Source: Streptomyces sp. AW19M42
GTDB lineage: Bacteria > Actinomycetota > Actinomycetes > Streptomycetales > Streptomycetaceae
Assembly: GCA_000470535.1 (NCBI GenBank)
Contig: CBRG010000086.1
Coordinates: 1-64,000 of the forward strand
Reading direction: 5' to 3'
Length of the DNA: 64,000 bases
Position 1 is the stretch's first letter, and each line of letters begins with the position of its first letter. This document shows, in pieces, positions 1-9,448 of this stretch. Made by a program: the position numbers and the translations under genes. The notes below the pieces were generated by a model. It ran no database searches. It saw only the letters and a list, made by a program, of their open reading frames with translations, and was not told where the DNA came from.

Positions 1-420
1 GTGGCCATGGACTTCGGCCGCATCACGCTGGACGAGCAGCACGTGCTCTACCTGTTCGGCACACCCGGCCAGGAACGATTCTGGTTCATGTGGGACGAGC
101 TCTCGCAGGGCGCGCTCGGAGCCGTGGTCATCGCGGACACCCGCAGGCTGGAGGAGTGCTTCGCGGCCGTCGACTTCTTCGAGCGGCGCGGCATCGGGTT
201 CATCGTCGCGGTCAACGAGTTCGACGGTGCCTTCCGCTACGGGCCGGAGGAGGTGCGGGCCGCGCTCGACCTGGCACCCGCGGTGCCCGTCGTCCTCTGC
301 GACGCCCGGATCGCCAGCTCGGGAACCGGCGCGCTGGTCACCCTCGTCCAGCACCTCATCAACGCCACCGCCGAGCCGGCCCCGCTCTCCGGCCACGGCA
401 GTCTCGGAGTCCACACGTGA
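1..420 (+). CDS. cvnD: Conservon GTPase CvnD-type, 5' end cut by window
   Basis: This is the C-terminal 139 residues of a small Ras-like ATP/GTP-binding protein of the Streptomyces conservon type. The visible G3-like motif GTPGQE (residues 20-25) and the NEFD G4-like motif (72-75) are characteristic. The P-loop that normally lies about 60 residues earlier is absent because the gene begins before base 1. The GTG at base 1 is therefore not the real start. In conservons such GTPases act with a sensor-like ATPase, a roadblock protein and a DUF742 protein at the membrane. The stop codon overlaps the GTG of the next gene (GTGA), so the two are translationally coupled. Confidence 0.85.
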   Translation: MAMDFGRITLDEQHVLYLFGTPGQERFWFMWDELSQGALGAVVIADTRRLEECFAAVDFFERRGIGFIVAVNEFDGAFRYGPEEVRAALDLAPAVPVVLCDARIASSGTGALVTLVQHLINATAEPAPLSGHGSLGVHT

Positions 421-1004
421 TCCCGCACGCCATCGGGCGGATGCTGCTGACCCCCGTCGACAGCGACGCCCCCGTCCGGACCCAGCGGCTGCGCAGCCTC
501 GGCCTGGGGGAACGGAGCGACTCCTCGTTCGACAACTTCGACGCCTTCGCGGACCGGGTGGCCGAGGTGACCGAAGTGCCCTTCTCGATGGTCAACTTCA
601 TCGACGGCAACCGTCAGTTCTACGCCGGTCTGCACACCCCCGCAGGCACTCGCAAGGGCGCAGACCTGGGCGCCACGGCGGCGGGCAGCGGCCGCGGCGG
701 CCGCTATGTCGCCCTCGACCACGGCTACTGCCCGCACGTCGTGGTCCGGCGACGAGCGCTGGTCCTGGAGGACGTCTGCGACTATCCGCGGTTCGCCGGG
801 AACCCGGTCGTCGACGACATAGGCATCCGCTCCTACCTCGGGGCGCCGCTCATCGACCGCACGGGGATCGCCCTGGGCGCCGTCTGCGCGGTGGACACCG
901 TGCCCCGCCCGTGGGGGCGGGCCGGACTCGACACGATCAAGTCCCTCGCGCAGGAGCTGATCGGGCACATCCACAGCCGGGAGGACAACAGCATCGGTAT
1001 CTAG
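417..1004 (+). CDS. GAF domain protein coupled to conservon GTPase
   Basis: This 195-residue cytoplasmic protein consists mostly of one GAF domain (about residues 35-180). Readable landmarks are VPFSMVNFIDGNRQFYAG, DHGYCPHVV and SYLGAPLIDRTGIALGAVCAVD, the usual GAF core. GAF domains bind small molecules or mediate dimerisation, so a sensory role in the conservon signalling module is likely. The GTG start at 417 overlaps the stop of the upstream GTPase by four bases. No output domain is present. The ligand cannot be told from sequence. Confidence 0.85.
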   Translation: MIPHAIGRMLLTPVDSDAPVRTQRLRSLGLGERSDSSFDNFDAFADRVAEVTEVPFSMVNFIDGNRQFYAGLHTPAGTRKGADLGATAAGSGRGGRYVALDHGYCPHVVVRRRALVLEDVCDYPRFAGNPVVDDIGIRSYLGAPLIDRTGIALGAVCAVDTVPRPWGRAGLDTIKSLAQELIGHIHSREDNSIGI

Positions 1005-1065
1005 GAGCGTCGGGATCCAGGGTCCGGCGCTCGCCGGCCGGGGCCCTCGGCCTGGCCGACGCCGG

Positions 1066-2997
1066 TCAGACCTCGGCCCGGCTCCCGTCCAGGAAGGTCA
1101 GGACCACCACGTCGTCGTCCACCCGCACCCGCACCGCCGTCCGCAGCGCCTCCGGATGCACACGGTCGCGGGAGAGCACGACGAGCGACACATGAACGCT
1201 CCGGCCGCCCGGGCGGGGCGCGCTGCGCAGATACGGGACCGCCGAGTGCGGTCCGTACGCGTTGGACTCGACGTCACGCGCCACCGCCGCCCCATCGGCT
1301 CCGCCGTCCCACCCGTACAGCGCGACCACCGCACTGGTCAGCCCGTCGGCCGTGCGGGCGAGCGCCCAGTCCGGACCCGAAGAGGCGAACGGGCTCGTCG
1401 GGCCGGCGACCGCGTGGCCGCCCTCCCGGACCACCGCACCCTCGGGCGAATCGACCCGGTGCACCCGGATCTCCCACGGCCCGTGCAGCACGCTCGTCGT
1501 CCCGATCCGGTACGCGCGCTCGTCGCCCGGCAGCCGCGCCGCCGACCAGGACGCGGCGACGCGGCCCTCGCAGCGCAGCGGATGGATCCGGCGGCGCCGG
1601 GACGGGGTGCCGTCCGGGGCGATCAGAGCCAGCTGGTTGTCGACGTTACGGGCCAGGGCGTGCGGGGCGGATTCCGGCGCCGTCGCCGTCGAGTACGCGA
1701 GCTTCGCGTAGTGCGGGTCGTCCTCGCCCGCGCCCCGGTCCGGATCGGCTTCGGACGAATCGGCTTCAGGTGCGGGCGGGTTGTGGTCGCTGCCGTGGTT
1801 GACCAGCCGGACGATCCCGTCGTGCCGGGTGCCGTGCAGCAGCCAGCCCGGTGCGGGCAGCGCGGTGCAGGTGTCGGACTCCTCGACGGGCAGCGGGAGT
1901 TCCCGCGCCGTCCACACCGAGTGGTCCGCCGGGAGCAGCAGTCCGAGGAAGCCCTTGCTCGCCCAGTAGGGAGAGGCCGGACCCGAGTACGGCTGGGTGG
2001 ACGGCAGGAAGGTGTCGTACCAGCCGAGCGTCAACAGCCCCCGCTCGTCCGGCACCCCGCGCTCCGCGAAGTGCCGCAGCGTGCCGGAGGCGAGCCGGCG
2101 GGTGAGTCCGGGCGCCAGCGGGGTGCAGTCCGCGAGCGCGCCCATCCACACCGGGGCCAGCGAGGCGAAGCGGTACGCGAGCGAACGTCCGTGGTGGACC
2201 GGGGCACCGTCGGCTCCGAAGAAGTGCGGGTAGTCCTCCAGGAACCGGCTGAGCCGCTCCCGGTACACCGCGGCCCGGCCGCCGTCGTCGTCCGGCCCGG
2301 CGATCCGCGCCCACAGCAGCGGGTACAGATGCATCGCCCAGCCGATGTAGTAGTCGAAATTCCGGCCGTCCCCGTCGGTGTACCAGCCGTCACCGACGTA
2401 CCAGTCCTCGATCCTGTCGAGTCCGCCCTCGATGTCGGACCGGCTGTGCGGGGCGCCCACCGAGGCGAGGAACTGCTCGGACACCACCTGGAACAGCCGC
2501 CAGTTGTTGTCCCAGGTGCGGCCGCCGACGAACCCGGAGAACCAGTCGACGACCCGCTCCTGAACCCTGGCGTCGAGGCGGTCCCAGATCCACGGCCGGG
2601 TCTCGTGCAGCGCGACCGCGATGGACGCCGCCTCCACCATCTGCTGCGAACAGTCCGTCAGACGCGGCCAGGCCTCACCGCTGCCCGGATCGGTGCCTGC
2701 CGCGAGACCGGCCGCGTAGCGCTCGGCCAGCGCGGGGTCGACCGCCCCGCCCGCGCCCGCGATCCGGCAGGCGGCGAGCAGGAACGACCGGGCGAAGCCC
2801 TCAAGACCGTCCGAGACGACGCCCGACCAGCTGCCCCGGCCGGGCAGCCGGTACTGCGCGAAGCCGGGTGTGGCGTACGGCTTCAGCGCGTCCAGCATCC
2901 GGTCGGCGGTCACCTCCCAGTGCGCCCGGGTCCAGCCGGTACGTGACGACAGGACCCGGTCGGTCGGCGGCAGTTGCAGATGCGGGGCGACGGACAT
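1066..2997 (-). CDS. DUF2264 family protein (copy 1)
   Basis: This 643-residue protein has no signal peptide and matches the DUF2264 family. N-terminal landmarks are TRAHWEVTADRML and VVSDGLEGFARSF. Further in are DGDGRNFDYYIGWAMHLYP and SGPASPYWASKGFLGLL, which suggest an alpha/alpha-barrel followed by a beta-rich C-terminal domain, as in heparinase-like proteins. Its biochemical role is not established here, but the setting (PL8 lyase, sugar ABC transporter) points to intracellular breakdown of an imported oligosaccharide. It is the last gene of the M60-PL8-DUF2264 run, 41 bp after the PL8 stop. A paralogue lies at 53639-55540. Start ATG at 2997 with GAGGAG upstream. Confidence 0.85.
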   Translation of the reverse strand: MSVAPHLQLPPTDRVLSSRTGWTRAHWEVTADRMLDALKPYATPGFAQYRLPGRGSWSGVVSDGLEGFARSFLLAACRIAGAGGAVDPALAERYAAGLAAGTDPGSGEAWPRLTDCSQQMVEAASIAVALHETRPWIWDRLDARVQERVVDWFSGFVGGRTWDNNWRLFQVVSEQFLASVGAPHSRSDIEGGLDRIEDWYVGDGWYTDGDGRNFDYYIGWAMHLYPLLWARIAGPDDDGGRAAVYRERLSRFLEDYPHFFGADGAPVHHGRSLAYRFASLAPVWMGALADCTPLAPGLTRRLASGTLRHFAERGVPDERGLLTLGWYDTFLPSTQPYSGPASPYWASKGFLGLLLPADHSVWTARELPLPVEESDTCTALPAPGWLLHGTRHDGIVRLVNHGSDHNPPAPEADSSEADPDRGAGEDDPHYAKLAYSTATAPESAPHALARNVDNQLALIAPDGTPSRRRRIHPLRCEGRVAASWSAARLPGDERAYRIGTTSVLHGPWEIRVHRVDSPEGAVVREGGHAVAGPTSPFASSGPDWALARTADGLTSAVVALYGWDGGADGAAVARDVESNAYGPHSAVPYLRSAPRPGGRSVHVSLVVLSRDRVHPEALRTAVRVRVDDDVVVLTFLDGSRAEV

Positions 2998-3038
2998 GGT
3001 GGCGCTGCTCCTCGGGGTCGGACTTCAAAGGGGGCGGG

Positions 3039-5462
3039 TTACTGGAAGAGTTCGGCGCGGTGGGTGTGGCCGCGCGAACCGCCGGCCGCGATGGTGAGGA
3101 CGGTCCTGCGGCCTGGGATGACGCTCACGGTCGTATCAGTCCGCGCCACCGACCGCACCCGGAAGGGGAGTTCGACCGTGAGCGAGGTCTGTGTCCGGCC
3201 CGGGTCCGCCACGGCGACCGAGACGTGCGCACCCCTTCGCCGCACGAGCACCGACGCCGGCCCCGACGAGAGGATCCCGGCCGCGGACCCGGCGTCCCAG
3301 AAGTGCGCGGCGGTCAGTCCGGCCCGGCGGTCCTCCACGGCCTGGGCGGCGGCGTCGTTGGCGACGATCCGGACCGGCCGGGAGTGCGACCAGACCGCGG
3401 TGGCGGCGGCCGACGCACCGGGCAGCAGGACATAGGCGTAGCCGCCGTCGTCGGGCGATGTGCCGTGGTCCACCCAGAGCGTGAGGTAGCGGCGGGGGAC
3501 GGGATCGGTGCTGCCACCGGTATCGGCGCCCGTGTTGATGGCCCGCCACGTCCCGGTGCGCTCCTCGCGCAGGGTGTGCAGCGCGGCCCCCTCGGGGAAG
3601 ACGTAGCCGCCGGCTCCGTCGAGGTGCGCCCACCGGGCCCGGCGGAACTCATCGGCCCGGCCCTGCTCCACGGGGAGCGGGACACCGTCGACCAGGAGCC
3701 GGTCGCGGCCCCGCGCGCCGAGGTTGCGGTTCTCGACGGTCGTCTCGACCACCCGGCCCTCGCCGGCGGTGATGCCCGCGCCGAGCGCGACCACCGCGTT
3801 GTCCAGCAGGAACCACGCCTTCCTGGTCCGCAGCGTGCTGCCGGGGGCGCCGGTCACCTCCATCGCGGCCACCGTGTACCGGTCGTCCAGTACGGCCCCG
3901 CCCGCGACGCTGTTCGACGGCAGGTAGGTGGAGGTCCCCGCGCCGGTACCGAGATCGCCGCGGCGGCGGGTGTCGACGGTGGTGCCGGGGAGCCGGTAAG
4001 GGTCGACCGTCGGCCAGAAGCCGTCGTTGTACTGCCCGAGGTCGTCGCCGTCGTACAGATACGTCATGCCGTCGCCGGTGTACCAGCCGTGCAGGTTCTC
4101 GCCGTTGCCCGCCTCGTACGCGGAGATCCGCTTCGACGACAGCGACAGGGCGCAGGCCCAGCCGGGGCGCCGGTGCACCACCCGGTCCATGTCCGCGAGG
4201 ACGAAGCTGCCCGTCGTGCGCGCCCCGGCGCGGATGGAGCGGTCGTCGAGCACGGCCTTGGCCAGGGCCAGTTGGGGGAGGGTGGTGAGAGCGGCGAACG
4301 GGGTGGTGCGATTGCGGGTCAGCCAGCCCTTGGCCAGCGACCGCCAGCTGTCCGCGTAGGAGGCGGGTGCGCCTGACGCGAGGAGGAGGATCGCCGCGAC
4401 GGCCGCGGCGCCGTCCCGGTGGTCGCCCGCGCGCTCCCGTGAGACGGCCCGCCCGCGCACCGAGTCCATCATCAGCCCGTCGAAGACCACCGGCGCGAAG
4501 CTCCGCTCCACGGCCTCGTACATCACGGAGACCTTCGGGTCCGCTACGGCCCACGGCGAGTCCGCGAGGAGGGCGATCAGCCAGGCCGCGCCGCCGAGCA
4601 GCACGGTGCCGTACGAGCCGGTGTACGCGACCACGTCGTGCTGGACGAACGAGCCGTCCTCGTAGAAGCCGTCACCCGAACGTGCGTACCGGAAAAGGCT
4701 GTTGCGGCCCGAGTCGCGTACGTCGGAGAGGGCGTCCCGGGCCGACGCCAGCCTGTCCGCGTCCTTGCCGAGCAGCCCGCGCAGCGCCACGATCACCGCT
4801 TTGTCGGTGCGGTTGGCGCCGGTCTCGGGCAGGGTGGGGGAGTTGGTGCGGCGGTCCGCGTCGGGGCAGTACCGGTCGACGACGCCCAGGTAGTCCGTGA
4901 GGTCACCGTCGGACAGCTGACCGCGCAGCAGAACACAGCAGTCCACCAGCGCGCGGGGAGCGCCGATCTCCCAGAACCACCAGTTGCCGCTCTCGCCCGA
5001 CTGCGGATGGTAGGCGGTGTCGTACGTGAAGCGCAGCGCGCCGAGCAGGGCCTCGGAGGTCGCCGCGTCGCCGGACAGGGCGGCGCCGGGCGTGGCCCAC
5101 GCGGTGGCGAGCGTGCGCAGCCTGGTGTAGCTCTGCCCGAAGTTGCCCGGCTCTGTGACGGGGGAGAGGTCGGCCCACAACGCGGTCCGTCCGGCGCTGC
5201 GGTCCAGGGTGTCCCACAGTTCCTTCGCCGCGCTGTCCAGGGCCGCCAGGGCGGCGGCGAAGTCGGGGTCCGACGGGTCGAACCCGCCTCCGGTGATCAG
5301 GGCCTCCGCCCGCAGGAGGAGCCCGTCGAAATCCTGGTCCGCGCCGGTCGTGGTGTCCGGCGTGCTGTCCGCGGCCTGTGCCGTACCTGCGGTCGGGGTG
5401 AGCGTCGCGCCGACGGCCGCGGCGCCGCTCGCGGCGAGAAGGGTCCTTCTGCTCAGTCGCAC
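3039..5462 (-). CDS. Polysaccharide lyase family 8, Tat-secreted
   Basis: This 807-residue extracellular polysaccharide lyase belongs to the hyaluronate/chondroitin AC/xanthan lyase family. A Tat signal (LSRRTLLAASGAAAVG) covers about residues 1-31. The aromatic patch NWWFWEIG (160-167) and the catalytic triad expected for PL8 are visible: Asn217 in TGANRTD, His275 and Tyr284 in HDVVAYTGSY. These enzymes cleave uronate-containing glycans by beta-elimination, giving unsaturated oligosaccharides. Start is GTG at 5462 with AGGGAG upstream. It sits between an M60 peptidase and a DUF2264 gene in one minus-strand run. The exact substrate cannot be decided by reading. Confidence 0.93.
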   Translation of the reverse strand: MRLSRRTLLAASGAAAVGATLTPTAGTAQAADSTPDTTTGADQDFDGLLLRAEALITGGGFDPSDPDFAAALAALDSAAKELWDTLDRSAGRTALWADLSPVTEPGNFGQSYTRLRTLATAWATPGAALSGDAATSEALLGALRFTYDTAYHPQSGESGNWWFWEIGAPRALVDCCVLLRGQLSDGDLTDYLGVVDRYCPDADRRTNSPTLPETGANRTDKAVIVALRGLLGKDADRLASARDALSDVRDSGRNSLFRYARSGDGFYEDGSFVQHDVVAYTGSYGTVLLGGAAWLIALLADSPWAVADPKVSVMYEAVERSFAPVVFDGLMMDSVRGRAVSRERAGDHRDGAAAVAAILLLASGAPASYADSWRSLAKGWLTRNRTTPFAALTTLPQLALAKAVLDDRSIRAGARTTGSFVLADMDRVVHRRPGWACALSLSSKRISAYEAGNGENLHGWYTGDGMTYLYDGDDLGQYNDGFWPTVDPYRLPGTTVDTRRRGDLGTGAGTSTYLPSNSVAGGAVLDDRYTVAAMEVTGAPGSTLRTRKAWFLLDNAVVALGAGITAGEGRVVETTVENRNLGARGRDRLLVDGVPLPVEQGRADEFRRARWAHLDGAGGYVFPEGAALHTLREERTGTWRAINTGADTGGSTDPVPRRYLTLWVDHGTSPDDGGYAYVLLPGASAAATAVWSHSRPVRIVANDAAAQAVEDRRAGLTAAHFWDAGSAAGILSSGPASVLVRRRGAHVSVAVADPGRTQTSLTVELPFRVRSVARTDTTVSVIPGRRTVLTIAAGGSRGHTHRAELFQ

Positions 5463-5509
5463 GATGACTCCCTGTGCTGTGCGGTTCTGTCGTCCATGTC
5501 GTGTGCCGC

Positions 5510-6874
5510 TCAGTCGGAGAGCGTGCTCGGGTCGACGTCCGGCCGGGGCAGGTTCAGTGCGGCGAGTTCCGCCCTGCCGACCGCGTCGATGGGGAAGGCC
5601 CAGGTGTTGACGAAGAATTCCGTGAGGTCGCGGCCCGCGATGCGGCTGGAGTAGGTGGCCAGTGCCCGGTAGCGCTTGTCGTTCTCCGTGGAGCCGGACT
5701 GCGGGTTCTCCTCGCGCACCAGCTGGTGCAGCCGGGGCCAGAAGTCGTCCCCGAAGGCCAGCTCCAGCTGACGCAGCGGCACGAGCTTCTCGTACGCGCC
5801 GAACGACTTCTCGTACGTCAGCCCGGCGGTGCCGAACTTGGCCCGTGCGGTCTGGAAGGCGGTCAGCCCGGTAGCCGGATCGACCGTGAGCAGGTTGGAC
5901 GGCTGGTTCAGGGTGCGCTGCGCGGCCAGCGAGTAGATGTTCACCGTCACCTCGGTGAGGCCGCCCGGCTTGTAGGCCATCTGCTGGTGCAGGTGGCCGA
6001 GTTCGTGGTAGAGGCCCCAGCCGCGCGTCCGCAGCCCCTCGACGGTGGTGGCCCGGTCGAGATAGGCGCGCGGGAAGCCGTTGTAGCCGTGCGTGGCGTA
6101 CGCGCCGACACCGGTCGGCACCTTGCTGACCTCGGTGAAGTGGTACGGGCCCGCCTTGCGCCGGTGCACCGGGCGCGAACCGTCGAGGCCGCTGATCCGG
6201 GCGTGCGAGTCGATGATCGTTCCGACCAGCCGGAGCAGCGCGGCGTGGTCCTCGCCCCGGTACTGCAGCGCGCCGTCCCGGGTCAGCGTCATGATCGTGT
6301 CCGGCCCGTGGAGTTCGACCCAGGGCGAGTCGGTGAGGGTGTCCAGCCGACGCTGGAAGTCGGCCTCCGTGGTGCGCCCCAGAGTGAAGACCGGCATGGG
6401 GACGGCTCCGGAGCGGATGAGCACCGAGGCCCGTTCGCCGTGCCCGGTGAGCGTCAGATAGACAGGGCCACCGTGTGGGTCCGTCACGGAGTTGTCGCCG
6501 GAGGTCAGCGGGTAGGAGCGTGGTTCGGTGATCTCGCCGTAGTAGTCCCAGGCGCCGATCCGGAGCGTGGGCAGCAGGCCGTCGTGCGGCCGGACGGTCA
6601 GCGAGAGCGGGGTGCCGGCGGGAACGTACAGGCCGGTCGGCTGGAACTCCGAGCCGCGCAGCGCCTGTGCGAGCCGCAGCCGTTCGGCCTCGGCGGCGGG
6701 CCGGGCGGTGACGGTCAGGGCGACGGGTCGGGTGAGCGGCCGGCCGGGGGCGGCCTGGGCGCAGGGCACAGCGGCGCCGAGTGCGGCCACCGCCCCGGCG
6801 CCGGCCGCGGCGGCGAGTACGGAGCGGCGGCCGACCGAGGAGGCGGACGGGGCGGAGTGGGTGTGCTTACGCAT
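5510..6874 (-). CDS. M60-like (enhancin/mucinase) metallopeptidase, Tat-secreted
   Basis: This 454-residue secreted zinc peptidase has a twin-arginine signal (GRRSVLAAAAGAGAVAAL, residues 15-32). The zinc site is H290-E-L-G-H294 with the downstream Glu in LTEVTVNIYSLAA (E308), which is the M60/enhancin pattern. An N-terminal accessory domain with GLYVPAGTPLSLTV (81-94) precedes it. M60 enzymes typically cut glycosylated proteins such as mucins. ATG at 6874 is chosen over upstream codons because AGGGAGAG lies just before it. It is the first gene of the operon with PL8 and DUF2264, and the likely LacI operator lies about 70 bp upstream. Confidence 0.9.
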   Translation of the reverse strand: MRKHTHSAPSASSVGRRSVLAAAAGAGAVAALGAAVPCAQAAPGRPLTRPVALTVTARPAAEAERLRLAQALRGSEFQPTGLYVPAGTPLSLTVRPHDGLLPTLRIGAWDYYGEITEPRSYPLTSGDNSVTDPHGGPVYLTLTGHGERASVLIRSGAVPMPVFTLGRTTEADFQRRLDTLTDSPWVELHGPDTIMTLTRDGALQYRGEDHAALLRLVGTIIDSHARISGLDGSRPVHRRKAGPYHFTEVSKVPTGVGAYATHGYNGFPRAYLDRATTVEGLRTRGWGLYHELGHLHQQMAYKPGGLTEVTVNIYSLAAQRTLNQPSNLLTVDPATGLTAFQTARAKFGTAGLTYEKSFGAYEKLVPLRQLELAFGDDFWPRLHQLVREENPQSGSTENDKRYRALATYSSRIAGRDLTEFFVNTWAFPIDAVGRAELAALNLPRPDVDPSTLSD

Positions 6875-6945
6875 GCGGAACTCTCCCTGCAGAAACGAAT
6901 GAGGGGCGGAAGCGTGCGGGACGGGGTGGGACGTGCCGTCAGCAT

Positions 6946-6957
6946 GTAAGCGGTTGC
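6946..6957. promoter_or_regulatory. Candidate LacI-type operator before M60-PL8-DUF2264 operon
   Basis: The sequence GTAAGCGGTTGC lies in the 158-bp gap between the LacI-type gene and the M60 gene. Read on the minus strand it is AACCGCTTAC, a perfect 10-bp match to a site at 9451-9460 in front of the transporter operon. On the minus strand a TTGCGG lies about 17 bp upstream of the predicted -10 position, so the site would sit in the core promoter. The assignment to the adjacent regulator is inference. Confidence 0.5.
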
Positions 6958-7032
6958 TGTCGAGCCGCAAGAGGAGTCGGAAAGTTACTGTCATTTTCTA
7001 TGGCCAACTGCGGACAGGCAGGAGGTAACCGG

Positions 7033-8127
7033 TCAACCGCGCGTGGGCCTTCCGGCCCGGGGGCCGACGGAATCGCGTACCACGATGTGGGTGCCGAGCC
7101 GCAGCGCGCCCGTGGTCGGCTCCCGCCAGTCGTCCTCGTCGCCGCCGGAGACGGCCAGCCGCACCGCCTGGCGCCCCATCTCCTCCAGCGGCACATGGAC
7201 CGTGGTCAGCCGGGGGCGCAGCTCCTGGGCGACCGGGATGTCGTCGTAGCCCACCAGTGAGATGTCCTTCGGCACCCGCAGCCCGGCCTCCTCAAGCGCC
7301 TGTGCGGCACCGGCGGCGACCACGTCGTTCGCCGCGAAGACGGCCGTGAACTCCAGCCCGCCCCGGATCAGTTCGGCCATCCGCCGGTAGCCGAAGTTGC
7401 GGCTGAAGGCGCCCGACTGGACCAGGTCCGGATCGGCGGGCAGCCCGCGCAGCTCCAGGGCCCGCCGGTGCCCCGCCAGCCGGTCACGGGTGGTGGAGAG
7501 TTTGGGCGGGCCGCCGAGGTAGAGGATGCGCTCGTGGCCCTGCATCAGCAGGTGGTCGGTGATCGCGAAGGCGCCGCCCTCGTTGTCGTACTCGACCGAG
7601 GCGGTCGGCGCCGCCTCGCCCAGCGGCGGTCTGCCGCACAGCACCAGCTTGGAGCCGCCCGCGTCCAGCTCGCGCGCCCGGCGGGCCAGTTCCGAGGTGT
7701 AGCCGCGATCCGCGATGGAGCCGCCGACCACCACCACCGCGTCGGCCCTGCGCTCGTGCATCAGGTCGATGAAGGCCAGCTCGCGCTGCGGATCGCCCTG
7801 GGTGCAGCACACCAGACAGAGCCGTCCGCCGAGCGCGGCCTCGCGCTCCACGCCCCGTGCGATGTAGGCGTAGAAGGGGTCGATGACCTCGTTGACGATG
7901 ATGCCGACCGTGCGGTTGGAGACCCCGGCCAGAGCGCGGGCGTGTGCGTTGACCACGTAGCCGAGCTCGCGCATGGCCGACTCGACGCGCTCCCGGGTCG
8001 CCTCCGCGACGGGGTAGTTGCGGTTCAGGACGCGCGAGACGGTGGCCGTCGAGACCCCTGCGCGCCGTGCGACGTCGGTGACCGTCGCCCGCCGCTGTCC
8101 GTCCGCGGCCGTGCTCTGTCGGCGCAT
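7033..8127 (-). CDS. LacI family transcriptional regulator
   Basis: This 364-residue repressor has an N-terminal LacI helix-turn-helix (residues 15-38, VTDVARRAGVSTATVSRVLNRN) and a periplasmic-binding-like sugar sensor domain over the rest (VGIIVNEVIDPFYAYIARG, NDVVAAGAAQALEEAG, VPKDISLVGYDDIPVAQ). It presumably binds an oligosaccharide released by the neighbouring PL8 lyase and derepresses the locus. ATG at 8127 follows AGGGG; the nearby GTG a few codons earlier is less well placed. It follows the hydroxyacid dehydrogenase by 62 bp and is probably co-transcribed with it. Candidate operators lie at 6946-6957 and 9449-9460. Confidence 0.93.
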   Translation of the reverse strand: MRRQSTAADGQRRATVTDVARRAGVSTATVSRVLNRNYPVAEATRERVESAMRELGYVVNAHARALAGVSNRTVGIIVNEVIDPFYAYIARGVEREAALGGRLCLVCCTQGDPQRELAFIDLMHERRADAVVVVGGSIADRGYTSELARRARELDAGGSKLVLCGRPPLGEAAPTASVEYDNEGGAFAITDHLLMQGHERILYLGGPPKLSTTRDRLAGHRRALELRGLPADPDLVQSGAFSRNFGYRRMAELIRGGLEFTAVFAANDVVAAGAAQALEEAGLRVPKDISLVGYDDIPVAQELRPRLTTVHVPLEEMGRQAVRLAVSGGDEDDWREPTTGALRLGTHIVVRDSVGPRAGRPTRG

Positions 8128-8189
8128 CCGGCTCACCCCCTGGTGGCTGTTGTGTGACGCCGAGCCTAGAGCCTGACGAGGGACGGGGT

Positions 8190-9260
8190 TCATGCGATCC
8201 TCCCCAGGTCTGCCCGGTGCACCGGGTGGCCGAAGGGTTCGCTCCTCGCGTACCTGGCCAGCTCGTCGACGGCGAGCGCGCCCAGGCGGCCCACCTCGTT
8301 GCCCTGGGCGCCCGCGAGGTGCGGGGTCAGGAAGACGTTGGGCAGGTCCCACAGCGGGTGGCCGGGCGGCAGCGGCTCGGGCGAGGTCACGTCCAGGACC
8401 GCGTCGAGCCGCCCGCTGACCAGGTGCCCGGTCAGCGCCTCGGTGTCCACCAGCGGGCCCCGGGCGGTGTTGACGAGCAGGGTGCCGGGGCGCATCAGGC
8501 CGATCCGGCGGGAGTCGATGATCCCCCGGGTCTCGGGCGTGTCAGGGGCGTGCACGGTCACCACGTCACTGGTCGCGACCAGGGTGTCCAGATCGGCCGG
8601 GGTGACACCGAGGAGCGCGGCCTCCGCGGCGCCCACGTACGGGTCGTACAGCAGCACCTCCGCGTCCAGGACCCGCAGCAGCTCGATGACCCGGCGGCCG
8701 ATCCTGGAGGCACCGACCACACCGATCCTGAGCCCGTGCGTCCCGAGCCAGTGCTGCCGGTCGAGGTCGGCGCCGGTGCGGTGGGTGCGGCGGCCCCGGT
8801 AGAGCTCCGCCAGCGGGAACACCCGTTTCGCGCCCATGATGATCGCGGCCAGGGTGAACTCCGCCACCGGCACGGCGTTGGCGGCGGCGGCGGAGGAGAC
8901 GACGATCCCCCGGTCGAAGGCATCCGGGGACAGAAACGTCTTCACCGTGCCGGCCGCGTGGATCACGGCCCGCAGTACGGGCGCCCTCTCCAGCAGCGCG
9001 GCGTCCACGGGCGGGCAGCCCCAGCCGGTCAGCAGCACCTCGGCGGCGGACAGCGCCGCAGTGGCGGCGGGGGAGTCGAACTCGCTGATCACGGACGGGG
9101 CGAGGAGATCCGCCGTCTCCTCCAGCCGGGCCCGGACGGGAGGCGGGAAGACCTCGTCCACCAGTCCGGGGCTCATGACCAGAACCGTGCGCGGCCGCCT
9201 CCCGGGCGGGGCCGCGGCATCGGTACCGGATTGAGCCGGTGCCTCTTCGGTGGTTCGCAC
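8190..9260 (-). CDS. D-isomer-specific 2-hydroxyacid dehydrogenase (copy 1)
   Basis: This 356-residue NAD(P)-dependent oxidoreductase interconverts a 2-hydroxyacid and a 2-ketoacid. Catalytic residues are visible: Arg267 (NTARG), Glu295 (VTSPEP) and His314 (TPHLAG). The dinucleotide loop reads GASRIG (183-188), with Ser in place of the middle Gly of GxGxxG. The GTG start at 9260 is set by GGAGG six bases upstream; later ATG codons lack a ribosome site. It is divergent from the transporter operon. It resembles copy 2 at 55537-56577 along its length, and both copies neighbour DUF2264 genes, so a sugar-acid substrate is inferred. Confidence 0.88.
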   Translation of the reverse strand: MRTTEEAPAQSGTDAAAPPGRRPRTVLVMSPGLVDEVFPPPVRARLEETADLLAPSVISEFDSPAATAALSAAEVLLTGWGCPPVDAALLERAPVLRAVIHAAGTVKTFLSPDAFDRGIVVSSAAAANAVPVAEFTLAAIIMGAKRVFPLAELYRGRRTHRTGADLDRQHWLGTHGLRIGVVGASRIGRRVIELLRVLDAEVLLYDPYVGAAEAALLGVTPADLDTLVATSDVVTVHAPDTPETRGIIDSRRIGLMRPGTLLVNTARGPLVDTEALTGHLVSGRLDAVLDVTSPEPLPPGHPLWDLPNVFLTPHLAGAQGNEVGRLGALAVDELARYARSEPFGHPVHRADLGRIA

Positions 9261-9448
9261 CCTGCCTCCGGACAGTAATCGCGTTCTATGGAATGACCGG
9301 CACGCTAGGGAGCGTGACGGTCGACCGTCAAGCTCCTTGCGCCTGTAACTGACCCAATGTGCACGAGATATGACGATTTTCTGGTCGGGATTTCCTCCGG
9401 AGAGCGCTGAGAAACAAAGACGTTCGCTCGGATCTCTTGACGCTTGGG

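Noticed and set aside
1156..2946. Long plus-strand frame opposite the DUF2264 gene
   Set aside because: It is an antisense shadow caused by high GC; the product is Arg/Gly/Pro-rich without domain signature, whereas the minus strand encodes a clear family member.
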